Origin: Pseudobutyrivibrio ruminis CF1b
Lineage (GTDB): Bacteria > Bacillota > Clostridia > Lachnospirales > Lachnospiraceae
Assembly: GCF_000424005.1 (NCBI RefSeq)
Contig: NZ_AUJB01000008.1
Coordinates: 1-64,000 of the forward strand
Length of the DNA: 64,000 bases
Reading direction: 5' to 3'
Shown: piece by piece, positions 60,353-64,000 of the stretch
Position numbering within the stretch: position 1 is the first letter of the stretch
Layout of the letters: every line of letters starts with the position of its first letter
Position numbers and translations under genes: made by a program
Notes under the pieces: generated by a model
The model's input: only the letters and a program-made list of their open reading frames with translations
What the model was told of the DNA's origin: nothing
The model's database searches: none

Positions 60353-63300
60353 ATGAAGAAAATGAAAAAAGCCGTGGCATTGGGATTATCCATTGTTATG
60401 GCTACTTCAGGCGCGCAGCTAACTGGCCTAGGGGCAATGAAGGCAGAGGCTGCTTCAAACATTTCAAGAGTGTCAGTACATGATCCATCTATTTTTGCAG
60501 AAGATGGCAAATACTATGTATTTGGCTCACATATTGCTACAGCGTCTTCGGATGATTTAGTCAACTGGACACAGGTTTCGAGAGATTATCAGGATGTTAG
60601 CGGCAATGTAATTTATGGAAATTTAAGAGAAAATCTTGCAGAGTCATTTAAGTGGGCAGGATATGACGACGGCGACTGTGCTGGTGGAAATTATGCAGTT
60701 TGGGCTCCAGATGTAATCTACAATCCAGATTATGTTTGGGAAGATGGAAGCAAGGGAGCGTACATGCTTTATTACAGTGCTTCATCTACATGGCGCCGTT
60801 CTTGCATTGGCTATATGGTATCGAAGAGCTATGATGGTGGATACCAGTATGGTGGAACAGTAGTATATTCAGGCTTCACAAACACAGGAAGCGTAAATTA
60901 CGATGGCAATAGCAAGAGAGATACAACCTATACTAATGACTATTTACCTTTTAATGATTTAATTGCAGATGGTGTAATTGATGGGGATGTATCCACATGG
61001 AAATGCTTTAATAAGGACGGTAGCTGGAACAATAATTATGCTCCAAATGCTATTGACCCAACTCTTTTCTTCGATGCCACAGGTGAGCATTTATATATGG
61101 TATATGGCTCATGGTCAGGTGGATTATTTATTTTAGAGCTTGATAAGACAACAGGTGAAGCAATCTATCCTGGAACAGATGGAGTAGAGGAAACAAGTGG
61201 TAATTATGTGGATAGATATTTTGGTGTTCATATTGCAGGTGGAAATCACCAGTCTGGCGAGGGTCCATACATTGAATACGATAAGAATACCGGCTATTAC
61301 TACATGTACGAAACATATGGTGGACTTACAACAACTGGCGGATATAACATGCGTCTCTTCCGCTCTAAAAATGTTTTTGGTCCATATGTTGATCCAGCTG
61401 GAAATGAGGCCGGTGGAAGTGGTGTAAATTGCTATAAATATGGCGTAAAGCTGATTGGTAATTATCAGTTCTATGGACAGCCTGGATATAGAGCAGCTGG
61501 TCATAACTCAGCAATGATTACCGACGATGGAAAGTATTATCTTTTCTATCATCAGAGATTTTTGGATTCTTCTCGTGGTGAAGGCCATGAGGTTAGAGTT
61601 AGACAGCAGTTTTTAAATGAAGATGACTGGCTTGTAACAGCAGTATACGAAAATCGTAATGAGCAGATTCAGAAGTATACAAAGGACGATGTAGTTGGAA
61701 GCTATGAGTTTGTAAATCATGGAAATGCTGAAAAGGATGGCAGCATGATTTCTACTGAATCAGTTACTTTGAATGAAGATGGTACTATTTCAGGTGACAA
61801 AACAGGCTCTTGGACAATGGCAGATGCTGCTGATTATACCTATGTAACATTAAATATAGGTGATGCTACTTATAAGGGTGTTTTCTTTGAACAGACAAAC
61901 GATAATGATGAAAAGACAATGACCTTTACAGCTATTGGAAATAATAATCTGGCTGTGTGGGGAAGCAAATATGAAGAGTCAGAAGACCTGGTGGTTGGCA
62001 AGGTTATCGATCAGCTGGCAGGGGTGCTTCCAGATACAACAAGAGAGAACATTTCTCTTCCAAAGACTCTTTCAGGTGCAACTATCACCTGGAGCTCGGA
62101 TACACCAGCTGTACTATCAAACGAGGGTGTAGTATCAGTTCCATCAGTAGATACAAAGGTAAAGCTTACAGCAACAATTACCTGCGGTGCCGAGTCTAGG
62201 ACTGCAGAGTATGAGATAATGGTATACGATGGCCCACATATTATTGCAGGATATGATTTTGAAAATGTAGATGGGACAAGTGTTTCAGCTACTGGTGCCT
62301 CAGTAGTAGGTGGAAATGCAACATTAATGGGAACAGCTTCTGTAATCAATGATGAGACTAGAGGGGAGGTCCTGAAAGTTGAGAATAGTGAAGGGAATAA
62401 GCAGGTTAATTATTTATCTTTGCCAAACGACCTATTCAAGGACATTGATAAGTCTGGCTACACTGTAAGCATGTGGGTAAATATTGATGCTTCTACCTGG
62501 GAGCACAGTGCTCTTTTTGAAGCAGATATGGTTTCAGGTGGTGCAGTTACAGGCAATTATCCTATGACAAGAATCGGTGCTAATCTGATAGGAAGAATCA
62601 ATGCAAATGATTATTCTGACGCGGTTCCAGGAATTGCCTATGGAGAATTAACAGGTAAATGGCAGCTGGTAACATATACAGTGGATACAAAGGGTATCAA
62701 GGTTTATTTAAATGGTAACCAGATTGTATACGACAAGAAGGATATCTCTAATTGCTTCAGTGGCAAAAATGCAGCAATTCAGAATGCTAATCATATAATG
62801 GTTGGTGCAGGTGATATTTGGTCAGATGAGGATTGTAGAAATGCTTTATTTGATGATGTTCGTATATACGATACTGCACTGACAGCATCTGAGATAAGTA
62901 GTCTTTATGATGCAACATATATGGATAATAAAGAAGATGAGCCAAAAGAGCCAGAGCATAAGGTTAAGCCTATAGCAGAGGAGGAGCCTGATGCAGAGGG
63001 AATGACAAAGGTTTACATTAGACTAGAGGACGATGAGTTCTATGAGGAAGCAAATGTATATGCTGTAGACGCTGATGGAAATCCAGTAGGTTTTGGTGAG
63101 GAACCAGGAAAAGCAATGGCTCACATAGGAAATGGCTGGTATTCAGTAAACGTTCCAAATGAACTTTTAGCTGCAGAGAATGAGGAAGATTTAAAGGAGG
63201 AAATCAAAGAAGAAATCAAAGTAGAAAGCAAGGAAGAAAATAAGGAAGATTCTGAAGATGCTGAGCAGGAAATATTAGATGCTGAGAGTGAGGAAACAAA

Positions 63301-64000
63301 GTCTGAGGAAATTCCAACAGAGGAAACAATTCTTGATAAAGTGGAAGAGGTTCTTGAGGAATTAGTAGATGAAATAAAATCAGCATTTTCTCCAATGGAG
63401 GTAAAAGCAGCTGAGTCTAATATTTTTGCAGATGGAGTGATATTAAGTGTCAATAATGGTAAGGGCTACAGTATAGTAGGTGCAAATTCATTATTTACTA
63501 TGGTAAGACCAAGTGCTGAAGAGCTTATGCAGGAGGAGTCAGAGGAACCTGCACATTCTGAGCCAGCTCCAGTACCACAGCCTGCAGCCGGCAATCAGAC
63601 TGCTCAGCCAGCGCCATCTAATCAGAACAGCTCATCTAATCAGAGCAGCTCATCAAGCTCAAATAGCGCATCTACCGCAGTGTCAGCTCAGCCTGCAGCT
63701 AATAATACAGTTACAACAGTTGCAGAAGCTCAGGTGCCATTAGCAGGTGACACTAAGATTGCTAGTAACAAGGCAAACAAGGTAACTAAGACTAAAGCAA
63801 CAAAGTCAACAACAGATACAACCGAAGAAAAACTCTCAGAAGAAGCAAACACAGAAGAGACAGAAGAAAATGATACTGCTGAAAACACAGAGGAAGCTTC
63901 AGTGGCTTCCGGGGAGTCAGAAAAGTCAGTAACAGAGGAAGCTATTGAGGATGAGGAGGTAGCAAAAGCTGCCCTTGAAGAGGAGATAAACTCAAATGGT
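60353..64000 (+). CDS. Secreted GH43 arabinanase-type enzyme, 3' end outside the window
   Basis: At least 1215 residues. A signal peptide ends near AEAAS (residue 35). The GH43 five-bladed propeller follows: base D44 in SVHDPSIF, D235 in NAIDPTLFF, acid E303 in SGEGPYIEY. The pattern YGSWSGGLFILELD is that of endo-arabinanases. Then come the family's C-terminal beta-barrel (about 430-535), an Ig-like domain (about 545-625), a LamG-type domain (about 635-860), and a long Glu/Ser/Thr/Ala-rich stretch with a short starch-binding-like motif near 880-940. No stop before the window ends. AAGGAGAAGGGGG precedes the ATG. It should degrade arabinan outside the cell, probably surface bound. Confidence 0.9.
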   Translation, partial: MKKMKKAVALGLSIVMATSGAQLTGLGAMKAEAASNISRVSVHDPSIFAEDGKYYVFGSHIATASSDDLVNWTQVSRDYQDVSGNVIYGNLRENLAESFKWAGYDDGDCAGGNYAVWAPDVIYNPDYVWEDGSKGAYMLYYSASSTWRRSCIGYMVSKSYDGGYQYGGTVVYSGFTNTGSVNYDGNSKRDTTYTNDYLPFNDLIADGVIDGDVSTWKCFNKDGSWNNNYAPNAIDPTLFFDATGEHLYMVYGSWSGGLFILELDKTTGEAIYPGTDGVEETSGNYVDRYFGVHIAGGNHQSGEGPYIEYDKNTGYYYMYETYGGLTTTGGYNMRLFRSKNVFGPYVDPAGNEAGGSGVNCYKYGVKLIGNYQFYGQPGYRAAGHNSAMITDDGKYYLFYHQRFLDSSRGEGHEVRVRQQFLNEDDWLVTAVYENRNEQIQKYTKDDVVGSYEFVNHGNAEKDGSMISTESVTLNEDGTISGDKTGSWTMADAADYTYVTLNIGDATYKGVFFEQTNDNDEKTMTFTAIGNNNLAVWGSKYEESEDLVVGKVIDQLAGVLPDTTRENISLPKTLSGATITWSSDTPAVLSNEGVVSVPSVDTKVKLTATITCGAESRTAEYEIMVYDGPHIIAGYDFENVDGTSVSATGASVVGGNATLMGTASVINDETRGEVLKVENSEGNKQVNYLSLPNDLFKDIDKSGYTVSMWVNIDASTWEHSALFEADMVSGGAVTGNYPMTRIGANLIGRINANDYSDAVPGIAYGELTGKWQLVTYTVDTKGIKVYLNGNQIVYDKKDISNCFSGKNAAIQNANHIMVGAGDIWSDEDCRNALFDDVRIYDTALTASEISSLYDATYMDNKEDEPKEPEHKVKPIAEEEPDAEGMTKVYIRLEDDEFYEEANVYAVDADGNPVGFGEEPGKAMAHIGNGWYSVNVPNELLAAENEEDLKEEIKEEIKVESKEENKEDSEDAEQEILDAESEETKSEEIPTEETILDKVEEVLEELVDEIKSAFSPMEVKAAESNIFADGVILSVNNGKGYSIVGANSLFTMVRPSAEELMQEESEEPAHSEPAPVPQPAAGNQTAQPAPSNQNSSSNQSSSSSSNSASTAVSAQPAANNTVTTVAEAQVPLAGDTKIASNKANKVTKTKATKSTTDTTEEKLSEEANTEETEENDTAENTEEASVASGESEKSVTEEAIEDEEVAKAALEEEINSNG

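Overview
The window is about 64 kb of low-GC Firmicutes chromosome. Its gene content fits a motile, plant-fibre-degrading anaerobe of the Lachnospiraceae, of the Butyrivibrio/Pseudobutyrivibrio type. The grounds are strong AGGAGG ribosome sites, many ATG/TTG starts, three tandem flagellin genes, glycoside hydrolases for cellulose, xylan and arabinan, iron-sulfur enzymes of strict anaerobes, and lipoproteins with clostridial signal sequences. This assignment is inferred from gene content, not from a database match.

Layout. 1-2.7 kb: the 3' part of an IS110-family transposase, a structured non-coding tail and an AAA ATPase gene. 2.9-8.5 kb: three flagellin genes, each with its own terminator, and two of them with sigma-28 type promoters. 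All three have a hairpin over the ribosome site that looks like a CsrA target. 8.6-19.3 kb: housekeeping genes (apt, trmO, cytidylate-kinase-like, cytosolic GH9, HAD phosphatase, ychF, AEC transporter, pepT, YitT-type protein, udk). 19.4-28.2 kb: one long operon that matches no characterised system I know. It holds a CooC-like nickel ATPase, two 2-hydroxyacyl-CoA dehydratase/double-cubane type proteins, a 30-codon overlapping ORF, the ASKHA activator ATPase, a 52-residue membrane peptide, a truncated acetyl-CoA-synthase-like protein, a 960-residue Fe-S/flavin oxidoreductase and a HypA-like nickel chaperone. 28.2-32.3 kb: cell-surface and small hypothetical genes. 32.4-35.2 kb: a DtxR-type and a cysteine-rich Fur-type regulator, then aspS. 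35.2-41.1 kb: an ECF S component divergent from a MocR regulator, an amino-acid ABC transporter and putP. 41.1-49 kb: two EAL phosphodiesterases, a MATE exporter and a GH120-type beta-xylosidase. 49-54 kb: a sodium symporter and a zinc-type ABC transporter operon. 54.06-54.51 kb: a regular array of four hairpins inside nested inverted repeats, with no gene. 54.7-60.1 kb: larE, an AraC regulator, a MetE-like methyltransferase divergent from a LysR regulator, and a rhodanese-TtcA fusion. 60.3 kb to the end: a secreted GH43 arabinanase-type enzyme that runs off the window.

How the parts relate. Oligosaccharides released outside the cell (GH43) would be imported and finished inside by GH9 and GH120, which lack signal peptides. 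Motility and c-di-GMP turnover are represented by the flagellins and the two EAL proteins. Nickel, iron and zinc handling recurs: CooC, HypA and LarE for nickel, DtxR and Fur, and the Znu-type transporter. The strongest candidates for something undescribed are the 19.4-28.2 kb Ni/Fe-S operon and the 54.06-54.51 kb hairpin array.
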